From positions 168,172 to 232,171 of the forward strand of contig NZ_VNHW01000007.1 in NCBI RefSeq assembly GCF_008124835.1: a stretch of DNA of 64,000 nt. Reading direction: 5' to 3'. The DNA is from Blastococcus xanthinilyticus (GTDB taxonomy: Bacteria > Actinomycetota > Actinomycetes > Mycobacteriales > Geodermatophilaceae). A model generated the notes under the pieces. That model saw only the letters and a program-made list of their open reading frames with translations, did not search any database and had not been told where the DNA came from. The position numbers and the translations under genes are program-made. Positions 26,075 to 34,631 of this stretch are shown here, one piece after another (position 1 is the first letter of the stretch; each line of letters begins with the position of its first letter).

Positions 26075-26740
26075 TCAGGCCAGCGGTGTGCGGTCGAGCG
26101 CCGCGGCGAGGTCGCCGGGCGTGTCGAACACGTCCACCGCGCCGGCGCCGCGCAGCTCGTCGTCTCCGAAGCCCCCCGAGCGCACGACGAACGCCGGCAT
26201 CCCGGCGTTCTTCGCGGCCTCGACGTCGAACACCGAGTCGCCGATCAGCACGCTCGGCGTCCCCTCGGGCGCACCGAGCTTCGCGAGTGCCACCTGGAGC
26301 AGGTCGGGAGCGGGCTTGCTCGACTCGACGTCGTCGCTGGTGGTCCAGGCGTCGGCGAGGTCGCGGATCCCGAGCAGGTCCAGGGAGTGGTCGACGTGCT
26401 TCGCCTTGCCGGAGCTGGCCAGGACGACCCGGTGACCGCGGTCGTGGATGGCCTGGACGAGCTCGCGGGCACCCGGCAGCGGCGCCACCTCGTCGATCAC
26501 CCGGTCGAACTCCTCGCTCCAGCGCTCCCGGGCGCGGTCGCCGATCCGCGCCTCGACGTCGTCGCCGGCCAGCGCGGCCGGGAGCCGGTCACCGCCCATG
26601 CCGATCAACCGGTGGATCCGCCACACCGGGTGCACCTCGCCGAGCCCGCGCAGCGCGCGGTACCAGGCCAGGGCGTGCTGGTAGTTGCTGTCGACGAGGG
26701 TGCCGTCGACGTCGAGGACGGCGATGCAGGGTTCACTCAC
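26075..26740 (-). CDS. HAD-superfamily phosphatase
   Basis: This protein of about 221 residues (GTG 26740) has the complete HAD set: DVDGTLVD (nucleophile and acid Asp), LASSGK (motif II Ser), the Lys of ESSKPAPD, and IGDSVFD for Mg binding. The small alpha-helical cap after motif I puts it in the phosphoglycolate-phosphatase/beta-phosphoglucomutase-like subgroup. Its substrate cannot be told. A longer frame to 26785 exists, but the extra 15 residues are not family-like. Confidence 0.85.
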   Translation of the reverse strand: MSEPCIAVLDVDGTLVDSNYQHALAWYRALRGLGEVHPVWRIHRLIGMGGDRLPAALAGDDVEARIGDRARERWSEEFDRVIDEVAPLPGARELVQAIHDRGHRVVLASSGKAKHVDHSLDLLGIRDLADAWTTSDDVESSKPAPDLLQVALAKLGAPEGTPSVLIGDSVFDVEAAKNAGMPAFVVRSGGFGDDELRGAGAVDVFDTPGDLAAALDRTPLA

Positions 26741-26795
26741 GCCCCCGGCCTGCCCACCGCCCGTCCGGGCCAACCACGGCGGCACGGGAGCGGGG

Positions 26796-27911
26796 TCAGC
26801 GGCTCAGGTCGAGGAGCCCGCGGACGGTCTGCCCGGCGGCCTGGTCCCGGTAGCCCTCGTTGACCTCCTCGAGGCCGTACCGGCGGGTGATCAGGCGGTC
26901 GAGCTCGAGCCGGCCCTCCTCGTGCATGCGCAGCAGCCGCGGGATGTCGGTGAACGGGTTGCACGAGCCGAACATCGCGCCCTGCACCCGGTGCTCGAAC
27001 ACCGTGGTCACCTGCCCGTTGAGGCCGGCCCGGCCGTCCTCCGGCCGGTCGGCCAGTGCGGTGAGCACCAGCGTGCCGCCCTTGCCCAGGCACGCCGACG
27101 CCGCCTTGTACACCTCGCCGGACATCTTCCCGACCGTCACGACGACGACGTCGGCGCCGGTCCCGCGGGACAGCTCCCGGGCCAGCCCCGCCGCCTCCCC
27201 GGCGTCGGCCACCGTGCGGGTGGCGCCCAGCGACTCGGCGAACTCCCGCTTCATGGCCACCGGGTCGACGCCGATCACGTGCATGGCGCCGGCGTGCACG
27301 GCGCCCTGGACGGCGTTGACGCCGACGCCGCCGAGCCCGACGACGACCACCGTGTCACCGGGCCGCACACCGCCGGAGTAGACCGCCGATCCCCAGCCGG
27401 TGGGCACGCTGCACGCGACCAGCGCGGCGGTGTCCAGCGGCAGCCACGGGTCGATGCGGACGCACGAGAACTCGCTGAGCAGGGTGTGCCGGGAGAAGGC
27501 ACCGATCATGCAGAAACCGCCCAGCGGCGCACCGTCGAGCCGGTAGGGGAAGGTGCCGGTGGGCAGCTGCCCGGTGGCGATCGTCGCCCCCTTGTCGCAG
27601 AGGTTCGACCGGCCCGAGGCGCAGTACCGGCAGTGCCCGCAGGCGGGCAGGAAGCTGGTGACGACGTGGTCGCCCGGGGCCACGCCGGTGACGCCGGCGC
27701 CCACCGCCTGGACGACGCCGGAGCCCTCGTGCCCGCCGACGATCGGGTAGCGCCCGCCGGGGTTGGCGTGCCGCAGGTGCTCGTCGGAGTGGCAGAGCCC
27801 GGCGTAGGCCATCTCGACCAGCACCTCGCCCGGGCCCGGGTCGAGCACCTCGAGGTCGACGATCTCGTACTCGGTCTCCGGCTCGCGCAGTACCGCAGCT
27901 GTCGTCCGCAC
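26796..27911 (-). CDS. Zinc alcohol dehydrogenase, NDMA-dependent type
   Basis: This 371-residue medium-chain dehydrogenase binds catalytic zinc through GLCHSDEH and GGHEGSG. Structural zinc is bound by four Cys in CGHCRYCASGRSNLC. The nucleotide fold shows VVVVGLGGVGVNAVQGA. FGSCNPFTDIPRLL near the C-terminus and the overall sequence match the actinobacterial Rxyl_3153/NDMA-dependent family, which keeps its nicotinamide cofactor tightly bound and is often linked to mycofactocin. No mycofactocin gene is in the window. GTG 27911 begins the conserved MRTTAAVL start. A TetR gene diverges from it. Confidence 0.85.
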   Translation of the reverse strand: MRTTAAVLREPETEYEIVDLEVLDPGPGEVLVEMAYAGLCHSDEHLRHANPGGRYPIVGGHEGSGVVQAVGAGVTGVAPGDHVVTSFLPACGHCRYCASGRSNLCDKGATIATGQLPTGTFPYRLDGAPLGGFCMIGAFSRHTLLSEFSCVRIDPWLPLDTAALVACSVPTGWGSAVYSGGVRPGDTVVVVGLGGVGVNAVQGAVHAGAMHVIGVDPVAMKREFAESLGATRTVADAGEAAGLARELSRGTGADVVVVTVGKMSGEVYKAASACLGKGGTLVLTALADRPEDGRAGLNGQVTTVFEHRVQGAMFGSCNPFTDIPRLLRMHEEGRLELDRLITRRYGLEEVNEGYRDQAAGQTVRGLLDLSR

Positions 27912-28030
27912 CGGGGCGGCTCCTCTCGCAGTCGTGGTGGCTCGGCCGGCCTCGCGACCGCGCACCCGCCGGTCATCGTGCCTGGTGGGCTCCGCCGTCC
28001 CGCGCCGACCCCAGGATCCGCGACACGACA

Positions 28031-28046
28031 TACCGACCGGTTGGTA
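28031..28046. promoter_or_regulatory. Probable TetR operator
   Basis: TACCGACCGGTTGGTA is an almost perfect 16-bp palindrome, with one mismatched pair, in the 176-base gap between the alcohol dehydrogenase and the divergent TetR gene. Such sites usually bind the adjacent TetR protein and control both genes. Confidence 0.6.
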
Positions 28047-28087
28047 ACGGGAGCGATCATGGCCGATCGTTGCCTAAGCTTCGGAGC

Positions 28088-28789
28088 GTGAGCCAACCGA
28101 GCGACCGCCGGGCGCGGAAGAAGGCGCAGACGCGGGAGCACGTACGCACCGTGGCGCACCGACTGTTCGCCGAGAACGGGTTCGACGCGGTCACGATCGC
28201 CGACATCGCCCGCCAGGCCGACGTCGCGGTGCAGACGGTGTTCAACCACTTCGCGACGAAGGAGGAGCTCTTCTTCGACGGTCGCATCCCGTGGTCGCAC
28301 GCCCCGGCCGACGCGGTCCGGAACCGGCCGGCCGGGGTCACTCCGCTGACCGCGCTGGCCGACCACCTCGCGGAGGGCGCCGCCTACTTCGTGCGCCTGC
28401 ACGTCAGCCCGCAGGGGCGCGCCTTCACGCAGGTCGTCCACAGCAGCCCGGCGCTGGCCGCCTACGAGCAGCGGGTCCTGTTCGAGGCCGAGCGGGAGCT
28501 GACCGCGGCGCTGGCCGCCGCGTGGACGACCGACCCCGAGCCCGGGATGGCCACCTCGCCGGTGCTGTTCTGCCCGCGGCTGGCCGCCCCGCTGGCCGCC
28601 GCCCTGTGGCTCACCGTGTCCCGGGTGGTCGTCGTCGAGCAGCGGCAGGTCGTGGACCACAGCGACGACCCGGAGGGCGCCGCGGCGGAGGTCCGGACGC
28701 TGACCGAGAGCCTGATGACCGGCCTGTACGCCCAGCTGGGCCTGCAGCCGCCGGCGAACGTGGCGAAGCTGGCGCGCCGCGCCGGGTGA
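28088..28789 (+). CDS. TetR-family transcriptional regulator
   Basis: This 233-residue regulator has a helix-turn-helix at the N-terminus (AHRLFAENGFDAVTIADIARQADVAVQTVFNHFATKEELFF) in the standard TetR order. A ligand-binding alpha domain fills the rest. GTG 28088 is preceded by CGGAG. The divergent alcohol dehydrogenase and the palindrome between them suggest that it represses that gene in response to an alcohol, aldehyde or related compound. Confidence 0.9.
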   Translation: MSQPSDRRARKKAQTREHVRTVAHRLFAENGFDAVTIADIARQADVAVQTVFNHFATKEELFFDGRIPWSHAPADAVRNRPAGVTPLTALADHLAEGAAYFVRLHVSPQGRAFTQVVHSSPALAAYEQRVLFEAERELTAALAAAWTTDPEPGMATSPVLFCPRLAAPLAAALWLTVSRVVVVEQRQVVDHSDDPEGAAAEVRTLTESLMTGLYAQLGLQPPANVAKLARRAG

Positions 28790-28798
28790 GCGGAGGGC

Positions 28799-29392
28799 TC
28801 AGGCGGCGACGGTCTCGGCCAGCGGCCGGACCAGCGGCATCAGCACCTCGTCGACGACCAGCACGACCTGGTCGACGGTGAGCGGCTCGGGCATCCGGTA
28901 GCGCTGCCACCAGAAGGCCTCGAGCACCGAGCTGAGCAGCCGCACCCGCTCGACGCGGACCGGCTCGCCCCGCCGCTCGGCCCGGGCGCAGACCTCCTCG
29001 ACCGCCGCCGCGAGCGGGCGCACCAGCGCCTCGTCGAGGCCCGCCCGCAGCTCCGCGTCGTGCCGCGCGGCCCCGACGAGGCTCGCGACCGCGCGCTCCT
29101 CGCGGCTCAGCGGCTGGGTCCACCGCGGGGTGAGCAGCCCCAGCAGGTCCTCCCGCACGGAGCCGCCCTCGGCGGGCAGCACCACCAGGTGGAAGCGGCC
29201 GACGGCCGCCCGCGCGAGCGCGGACATCGTCGGCCACCGCCGGTAGATCCCGGCCTTGCCGGCCCGGGCGCGGGCGGCGACGCGGTCGCTGTTGAGCCGC
29301 CCCCACCCCTCGTCGGCCAGGATGTCGACGGCGACGGCGAGCAACTGCTCGGACAACTCGGTGCTGAGCGGGCGCCCCGGGGTGCCCGTCAT
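28799..29392 (-). CDS. TetR-family transcriptional regulator
   Basis: This protein of 197 residues has a TetR DNA-binding domain (AVDILADEGWGRLNSDRVAARARAGKAGIYRRWPTMSALA, residues about 20-58), of the subgroup with IYRRW at the recognition helix. The C-terminal domain is helical and typical in length. It faces the previous TetR gene tail to tail, with a 9-base gap. Target genes are not clear; the 131 bases upstream (29393-29523) contain no plain palindrome. Confidence 0.85.
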   Translation of the reverse strand: MTGTPGRPLSTELSEQLLAVAVDILADEGWGRLNSDRVAARARAGKAGIYRRWPTMSALARAAVGRFHLVVLPAEGGSVREDLLGLLTPRWTQPLSREERAVASLVGAARHDAELRAGLDEALVRPLAAAVEEVCARAERRGEPVRVERVRLLSSVLEAFWWQRYRMPEPLTVDQVVLVVDEVLMPLVRPLAETVAA

Positions 29393-29523
29393 CGCGCCGT
29401 TCCGATCCGGCTGGTCGTATGCACGCGCCCATCCTGGCGCCTCGATGGAACGACCACAACGATATGAGACCGTGATCGGGAAACTACTTTCCGCAGGTCA
29501 CCGGCCGGGTGGGGATCGCCCGG

Positions 29524-29856
29524 TCAGGCGCCCGCGGCGCTCTCGACGTGCACCTGGAGGCTGGCGCCGTCCTCGGAGAGCCAGCCCTGGCTGCGGGCGT
29601 GCGCGACCATCCGGTCCCACTGGGCCGCCCAGTCGGCCGCCCGCGCCCGCGGCTCGGCGGCGGCCCGCAGGGAGGCGACGTCGAGGAACGCCGTTCCGGC
29701 GTCCTGCAGCCGGCCCAGCCCGGAGCGCTCCAGCGCGTCGGCGGCCTCCTCGTCGGTGACCACGCCCAGGGCCAGGTGCAGCCGCCCCAGGTCGTCGACA
29801 TCGACCACCCGCGTCTCCGGACGCTCGTCGGCGCCGGTCACCACCTCGACGATCAT
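29524..29856 (-). CDS. Hypothetical 110-residue protein
   Basis: This small acidic protein starts at ATG 29856 with GGAGGG seven bases upstream. It contains a β-rich start (MIVEVVTGADERPETRVVDVDDLG) and then helices with Trp residues (DWAAQWDRMVAHARSQGWL). It has no Cys, signal or membrane helix. I do not recognise the family. The gap to the upstream MenB gene is 43 bases, so they probably share a transcript. Confidence 0.65.
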   Translation of the reverse strand: MIVEVVTGADERPETRVVDVDDLGRLHLALGVVTDEEAADALERSGLGRLQDAGTAFLDVASLRAAAEPRARAADWAAQWDRMVAHARSQGWLSEDGASLQVHVESAAGA

Positions 29857-29899
29857 TCTTCATCCCTCCGGACAGTCAGGACTCTCGGGTGCGCTTCTC

Positions 29900-30817
29900 T
29901 CACACGTGCCAAGGAAACCGCGTGAAGTCCGGATCGCGCTTCTCGAGGAAGGCATCCCGGCCCTCGACGGCCTCCTCGGCCATGTAGGCCAGCCGGGTGG
30001 TCTCGCCGGCGAAGATCTGCTGGCCGACCAGCCCGTCGTCGATCAGGTTGAACGAGTACTTGAGCATCCGCTGGGCGGTCGGGCTCTTGGCCACGATCTT
30101 CTTCCCCCACTCCAGCGCGGTGGCCTCCAGCTCGGCGTGCGGGACCACCCGGTTGACCATGCCCATCGTGTGGGCGTCGGCGGCGGTGTACTCCTCGCCC
30201 AGGAAGAAGATCTCGCGGGCGAACTTCTGCCCGACCTGCCGCGCCAGGTACGCCGAGCCGAACCCGCCGTCGAAGCTGCCGACGTCGGCGTCGGTCTGCT
30301 TGAAGCGGGCGTGCTCGGCGCTGGCCAGGGTCAGGTCGGAGACGACGTGCAGGCTGTGCCCGCCGCCGGCCGCCCACCCGGGGACGACGCACAGCACGAC
30401 CTTGGGCATGAAGCGGATCAGCCGCTGCGCCTCGAGGACGTGCAGCCGGCCCAGTCCTCCCCCGCCCGCACCGCCCCCTGCCGCCGTGCCCTTGTCGTGC
30501 TCGTAGCCGTACTTCCCGCGCACCCGCTGGTCCCCCCCGGAGCAGAACGCCCAGCCGCCGTCCTTGGGGCTGGGCCCGTTGCCGGTGAGCACCACGCAGC
30601 CGACGTCGGTGGACAGCCGCGCGTGCTCCAGCGCGGTGATCAGCTCGTCGACCGTCTGCGGCCGGAACGCGTTGCGCACCTCGGGCCGGTCGAAGGCGAT
30701 GCGCACCACGCCCGCGTCCACGGCCCGGTGGTAGGTGATGTCGCCGAAGTCGAAGCCCTCCACCGGCCGCCACGCGGAGCTGTCGAAGATCTCGGAGACG
30801 TCGTCGCGGGCGCTCAT
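29900..30817 (-). CDS. menB: 1,4-dihydroxy-2-naphthoyl-CoA synthase
   Basis: This 305-residue crotonase-fold enzyme closes the second ring in menaquinone biosynthesis. Typical MenB parts are visible: FCSGGDQRVRGKYGY, GRLHVLEAQRLIRFMPK, VVPGWAAGGGHSLHVVSDLTLAS (oxyanion-hole region) and DADVGSFDGGFGSAYLAR. The end DPDFTRFPWHV is also typical. A Gly-rich insert before GRLHVL is longer than usual. No other men gene is in the window. It lies 10 bases after the Nudix gene and probably shares its transcript. Confidence 0.93.
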   Translation of the reverse strand: MSARDDVSEIFDSSAWRPVEGFDFGDITYHRAVDAGVVRIAFDRPEVRNAFRPQTVDELITALEHARLSTDVGCVVLTGNGPSPKDGGWAFCSGGDQRVRGKYGYEHDKGTAAGGGAGGGGLGRLHVLEAQRLIRFMPKVVLCVVPGWAAGGGHSLHVVSDLTLASAEHARFKQTDADVGSFDGGFGSAYLARQVGQKFAREIFFLGEEYTAADAHTMGMVNRVVPHAELEATALEWGKKIVAKSPTAQRMLKYSFNLIDDGLVGQQIFAGETTRLAYMAEEAVEGRDAFLEKRDPDFTRFPWHV

Positions 30818-30827
30818 GCTCCCGAAC

Positions 30828-31301
30828 CTAGCCCGCGGCTCGGAGCAGCGGCCGCAGCCGGTCGAGCGAGGCGGCCAGCCCGGGGTGCAGCGGCACCTCG
30901 TGCAGCACCGCCAGCGCCACCCACGCGACGCCGTCGCTCTCGCCGTCCAGCCGCAGGTCGCCCGCCTCGAACGGCCGCGCGGGCCGGGCCAGGACGGTCG
31001 TGTAGGCCCAGCCGCCGTGGTCGTCGACCGAGGAGGCGCCGAGGACGACGTCCGCCGCGCCGAGGCCGAGCTCCTCCCCCACCTCCCGCAGCGCTCCGGC
31101 CGCCGCCGACTCCCCGACGTGCAGCGCGCCGCCCGGCGTCCCCCACGTGCCGCCGTGGTGCGACCACAGGGCCCGGTGCTGGAGCAGCAGCTCGGGGCCG
31201 CCGGTGCCGTCGCGGTGGATCAGCAGGCCCGCCGCGCCGGCCCGCCCCCAGTGCCGGTGGCCCTGGGCGCAGACGGTCCAGCCGTCGGTCGAGGCGAGCA
31301 C
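30828..31301 (-). CDS. Nudix hydrolase
   Basis: This 157-residue protein contains a full Nudix box, GALHVGESAAAGALREVGEELGL, with the Glu residues that bind metal. Such enzymes cleave nucleoside diphosphates linked to another group; the substrate here is unknown. The N-terminus (TVCAQGHRHWG) resembles the zinc-ribbon-like start seen in some actinobacterial Nudix proteins. GTG 31301 is the start. It is followed closely by menB. Confidence 0.88.
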   Translation of the reverse strand: MLASTDGWTVCAQGHRHWGRAGAAGLLIHRDGTGGPELLLQHRALWSHHGGTWGTPGGALHVGESAAAGALREVGEELGLGAADVVLGASSVDDHGGWAYTTVLARPARPFEAGDLRLDGESDGVAWVALAVLHEVPLHPGLAASLDRLRPLLRAAG

Positions 31302-31359
31302 GCCGCCCAGTCAACCCGGTCGCGCGCCCGCCCGGCCAGCCCGGCAAGGTGTGCTGCGG

Positions 31360-31397
31360 AGAGTCGGACTCTGCTTCGCCACGGAAGCAGAGTCCGA
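31360..31397. repeat. Palindromic repeat, family A copy 2
   Basis: A perfect 16-bp inverted repeat (arm AGTCGGACTCTGCTTC) with a 6-base loop lies in the divergent gap between the Nudix and MaoC genes. It shares its first 13 arm bases with the palindrome at 25952. Its location upstream of two starts argues against a role only as terminator. Confidence 0.65.
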
Positions 31398-31443
31398 CTG
31401 TGCGCGGAACACCCTGCCAACCCCCGGGAAGGAACACGACGAC

Positions 31444-31902
31444 GTGAGCACCACGACGACCATGGCCGAGCTGGACGGGCTCACCGGCACCGAGCTCGGC
31501 ACCAGCGACTGGTACGAGGTCACCCAGGAGCACGTGAACCTCTTCGCCGACGCGACCGGTGACCACCAGTGGATCCACGTCGACGTGGCGCGGGCGACGA
31601 AGGAGAGCCCCTTCGGCGGGCCGATCGCGCACGGCTACCTGACGCTGTCGCTGCTCGTGCCGCTGTTCACCCAGGTGCTGACCGTCACCGACACCGTGAT
31701 GGGCGTGAACTACGGCCTGAACAAGGTGCGGTTCCCCGCGCCGGTGCCGGTGGGGTCCCGGGTGCGGATGACCGCCACCCTCGCCGACGTCCAGGACATC
31801 GCCGGCGGCAAGCAGCTCACCTTCTCCTGCGTGATCGAGCGCGAGGGCGGGGACAAGCCGGTCTGCATCGCCGAGCCGGTCTACCGCTACTACGGCGGCT
31901 GA
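31444..31902 (+). CDS. MaoC-type enoyl-CoA hydratase
   Basis: This 152-residue hot-dog-fold protein has the (R)-hydratase signature ATGDHQWIHVD...SPFGGPIAHGYLTLSL, with the catalytic Asp and His. The later NYGLNKVRFPAPVPVGSRVR is typical of the NodN/MaoC group. It hydrates trans-2-enoyl-CoA to (R)-3-hydroxyacyl-CoA. GTG 31444 is chosen, with GGAAGG 13 bases upstream; ATG 31462 is a shorter alternative. The LOG-like gene follows after 7 bases. Confidence 0.9.
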   Translation: MSTTTTMAELDGLTGTELGTSDWYEVTQEHVNLFADATGDHQWIHVDVARATKESPFGGPIAHGYLTLSLLVPLFTQVLTVTDTVMGVNYGLNKVRFPAPVPVGSRVRMTATLADVQDIAGGKQLTFSCVIEREGGDKPVCIAEPVYRYYGG

Positions 31903-31909
31903 TCGACCG

Positions 31910-32482
31910 GTGCGCATCGCCGTCTTCACCGGGTCGCACGCCGGCCCGCCGTCGCACACCGCGGCCGCCGCGGCGTTCGCCACCGCGCTGGCCGGCGCGG
32001 GGATCGGGATCGTCTACGGCGGCGGGCGCGTCGGGATGATGGGCACCGTCGCCGACGCCGCGCTGGCCGCCGGCGGCGAGGTCATCGGGGTCATCCCCGG
32101 GCACCTGGTCGACGACGAGGTGGCGCACCCCGGGCTGCCGCGGCTGGACGTCGTCGACTCGATGCACGAGCGCAAGGCGCGGATGGCCGAGCTGGCCGAC
32201 GCCTTCGTCGCGCTGCCCGGCGCCGCCGGCACCCTCGAGGAGCTGTTCGAGGCCTGGACCTGGGGGATGCTCGGGCTGCACGCCAAGCCGGCGGCGCTGC
32301 TCGACGTCGACGGCTTCTGGCAGCCGCTGCTGGACCAGCTGCGCCGCATGGTCGACGACGGGTACCTCGACCGCGCCCGGCTCGACGCCCTCGGCGTGGT
32401 CGCCGACGCCGAGGAGCTGCTGCGGTTCACCGCGGGCTACGTGCACCCACCGCGGAAGTGGGCCGCCCCGCCGTCCTCGTGA
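31910..32482 (+). CDS. LOG-family phosphoribohydrolase
   Basis: This 190-residue protein matches the Lonely-Guy family, which cleaves nucleoside 5'-monophosphates (including cytokinin nucleotides) to base plus ribose phosphate. VYGGGRVGMMG binds phosphate, and MHERKARM follows. The active-site motif, normally PGGxGTxxE, reads PGAAGTLEE, with one Gly changed to Ala. The catalytic Glu and Arg are kept. It starts at GTG 31910, seven bases after the MaoC gene. Confidence 0.88.
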   Translation: MRIAVFTGSHAGPPSHTAAAAAFATALAGAGIGIVYGGGRVGMMGTVADAALAAGGEVIGVIPGHLVDDEVAHPGLPRLDVVDSMHERKARMAELADAFVALPGAAGTLEELFEAWTWGMLGLHAKPAALLDVDGFWQPLLDQLRRMVDDGYLDRARLDALGVVADAEELLRFTAGYVHPPRKWAAPPSS

Positions 32483-32536
32483 CCCGGCGGGGGCCGGGGT
32501 AACCCACCGGCAACAGCTCGGTGGTGGACTGTGCGG

Positions 32537-33472
32537 ATGGCATCGGCCCCGGTCCGCGAGACGCGGATCGTCCACGGTCACAAGCGCGCCTTCCTCCGGG
32601 CCGGGGACGGGCCGCCGCTGCTGCTCCTGCACGGCATCGGGAACAACTGCTCCACCTGGGCCGGGGTGATCGGCCGGCTGGCGGAGCAGCACACCGTCAT
32701 CGCCCCCGACCTGCTCGGGCACGGCGACTCGGACAAGCCCCGCGGCGACTACTCCATCGCCGCCTACGCCAACGGCATGCGCGACCTGCTCACCGTGCTC
32801 GACGTGGAGCGGGCCACCGTGGTCGGGCACTCGCTGGGCGGCGGGATCGCCCTGCAGTTCGCCTACCAGTTCCCCGAGCGCTGCAACCGGCTGGCCCTGG
32901 TGGGCAGCGGCGGCCTGGGCCCGGAGCTGTCCGCCGGGCTCCGCGCGGCCACCCTGCCGGGGGCGGAGCTGGTGCTCACCGCACTGGCCGGGGTCTCCGG
33001 GCCGCTGCGCACCGGCCTGCGCACCGTCGACTGGATCGGCAGCCTCGCCGGCTGGCGGCAGGTGCGCGACCTCGCGGAGGCCGGTGACGCGCTGCTCGGC
33101 CTCAGGGACATCGAGGCCCGCCGTGCCTTCCTCCGCACCCTGCGCGGCGTCGTCGACGCCCGCGGCCAGGCGGTGACCGCGCTGGACCGGCTCTACCTGG
33201 CCGACGCCATCCCGATGCTGGTGATCTGGGGCGACCTCGACCCGATCGTGCCGTCGGTGCACGCCGACACCGTGCGCACGCTGGTGCCCAGCGCCCGCGT
33301 GGAGATGTTCGCCGGCGCGGGCCACTGGCCGCACCTGGACCAGCCCGACCGCTTCTGCGACGCCCTCCTCGACTTCGTGGCCACCACCGAGCCGGCCGAG
33401 CACGACCTGGACAGCTGGCGGGCCCTCCTGGCCCAGAACTGGGACGGCGTGCCGAGGGCCGTCGCGCGCTGA
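32537..33472 (+). CDS. Alpha/beta hydrolase
   Basis: This 311-residue protein has the alpha/beta-hydrolase core. LLLLHGIGNNCSTW supplies the oxyanion hole and VVGHSLGGG the nucleophilic Ser. The acid Asp comes from IWGDLDPIVP, and the His from AGHWPHLDQP. It lacks a signal peptide. The sequence type is close to haloperoxidase/esterase-like hydrolases; no substrate can be named. ATG 32537 is used; GTG 32531 is equally open. Confidence 0.88.
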   Translation: MASAPVRETRIVHGHKRAFLRAGDGPPLLLLHGIGNNCSTWAGVIGRLAEQHTVIAPDLLGHGDSDKPRGDYSIAAYANGMRDLLTVLDVERATVVGHSLGGGIALQFAYQFPERCNRLALVGSGGLGPELSAGLRAATLPGAELVLTALAGVSGPLRTGLRTVDWIGSLAGWRQVRDLAEAGDALLGLRDIEARRAFLRTLRGVVDARGQAVTALDRLYLADAIPMLVIWGDLDPIVPSVHADTVRTLVPSARVEMFAGAGHWPHLDQPDRFCDALLDFVATTEPAEHDLDSWRALLAQNWDGVPRAVAR

Positions 33473-33493
33473 CCGCGCGGCCTGCCTAGCGTC

Positions 33494-34627
33494 GTGCCGG
33501 TGGAGCACTGGGACGTCGTCGTCGTGGGAGCCGGTCCGGCCGGGGCCGCCGCCGCACTGGCCGCCCGGCGGGCCCGGCCGGAGGCGCGGGTGCTGGTGCT
33601 CGACCGGGCCGGCTTCCCGCGCGACAAGGTGTGCGGCGACGGCATCGCGCCGGAGGCGCTCGACGTGCTGGGCGGGCTCGGGCTGGATCCGGCCGCGGTG
33701 ACGGCCGGGTACCCGGCGGTGCCCCGGCTGCGGCTGCGCTCCCCCGATGGCACGACCGTCGAGCGCGCCACCCGCCGCCCCTCGCACGTCATCCCCCGCG
33801 CGGTGCTCGACGCCCGGCTGGTCGCGGCGGCCCGGGAGGCCGGGGCGGAGCTGCGGCGGCACCTGGTCCGGCGGATCACCGTCGGCCCGGACGGGGTCGA
33901 GGTGGACGGGGCCGTCACGGCCGGCGTGCTGATCGGCGCCGACGGGGCGGAGTCGGTGGTCCGCCGGGCCGTGGGCGTGCCGCGGAACCGCCCCGACCAG
34001 CTCGCCGTCGCCCTCCGCGGCTATGCGCCGGTCCCGGCCGGGCAGCGCGACGTCCAGGTCATCCTCACCACCGAGCAGCGGTGGCCGGCCTACGCCTGGT
34101 CGTTCCCGATCGGCGACGGCCGGGCCAACGTGGGCTACGGCGAGCTGACCTCCGGCGGGGCCACCCGGGCCGGCCTGCTGGAGGGGCTCGACCGGCTGCT
34201 GCCCGGCGTGCGGGCCGAGGAGCTGAAGGCCCACCGGCTGCCGCTGAGCACCGGGCGGCCGCGCCAGCCCGACGGGCGGGTGCTGCTGGCCGGCGACGCG
34301 GCCTCCCTGATCAACCCGCTGACCGGGGAGGGCATCTTCTACGCCGTCCTCTCCGGAGCCCTGGCCGGCGCGGCGGCCGGCGCGGGGGCGGGCGCCGGCG
34401 CGGCCTACCGGCGGGCGCTGGCCCGCCGGCTCGGCCGGCACCTGCGGCACTCCTCGGCGGCGTCCCGGCTGAGCCGGTGGCCGGTGCTGATGGATGCCGC
34501 CCTGCGGGCCGCGGCGGTCTCGCAGCGGGTGTTCGACGACGTGGTCCACCTCGGCCTGGCGGACGGCCGGCTCACCGTGCCCACGCTCGTCGGCGCGGCC
34601 GGCTCCCTCCGGCGGCCGGCTCCGTAG
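33494..34627 (+). CDS. Geranylgeranyl-reductase family FAD-dependent oxidoreductase
   Basis: This protein of 377 residues has the FAD-binding GAGPAGAAAA at the N-terminus, then FPRDKVCGDGIAPEALD, the hallmark of the geranylgeranyl reductase family, and RVLLAGDAASLINPLTGEGIFYA for the flavin pyrophosphate. These enzymes reduce isoprenoid chains of quinones or lipids; in this organism menaquinone or polyprenol are plausible targets. GTG 33494 is the start. Stop is TAG. Confidence 0.9.
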   Translation: MPVEHWDVVVVGAGPAGAAAALAARRARPEARVLVLDRAGFPRDKVCGDGIAPEALDVLGGLGLDPAAVTAGYPAVPRLRLRSPDGTTVERATRRPSHVIPRAVLDARLVAAAREAGAELRRHLVRRITVGPDGVEVDGAVTAGVLIGADGAESVVRRAVGVPRNRPDQLAVALRGYAPVPAGQRDVQVILTTEQRWPAYAWSFPIGDGRANVGYGELTSGGATRAGLLEGLDRLLPGVRAEELKAHRLPLSTGRPRQPDGRVLLAGDAASLINPLTGEGIFYAVLSGALAGAAAGAGAGAGAAYRRALARRLGRHLRHSSAASRLSRWPVLMDAALRAAAVSQRVFDDVVHLGLADGRLTVPTLVGAAGSLRRPAP

Positions 34628-34631
34628 CCGG

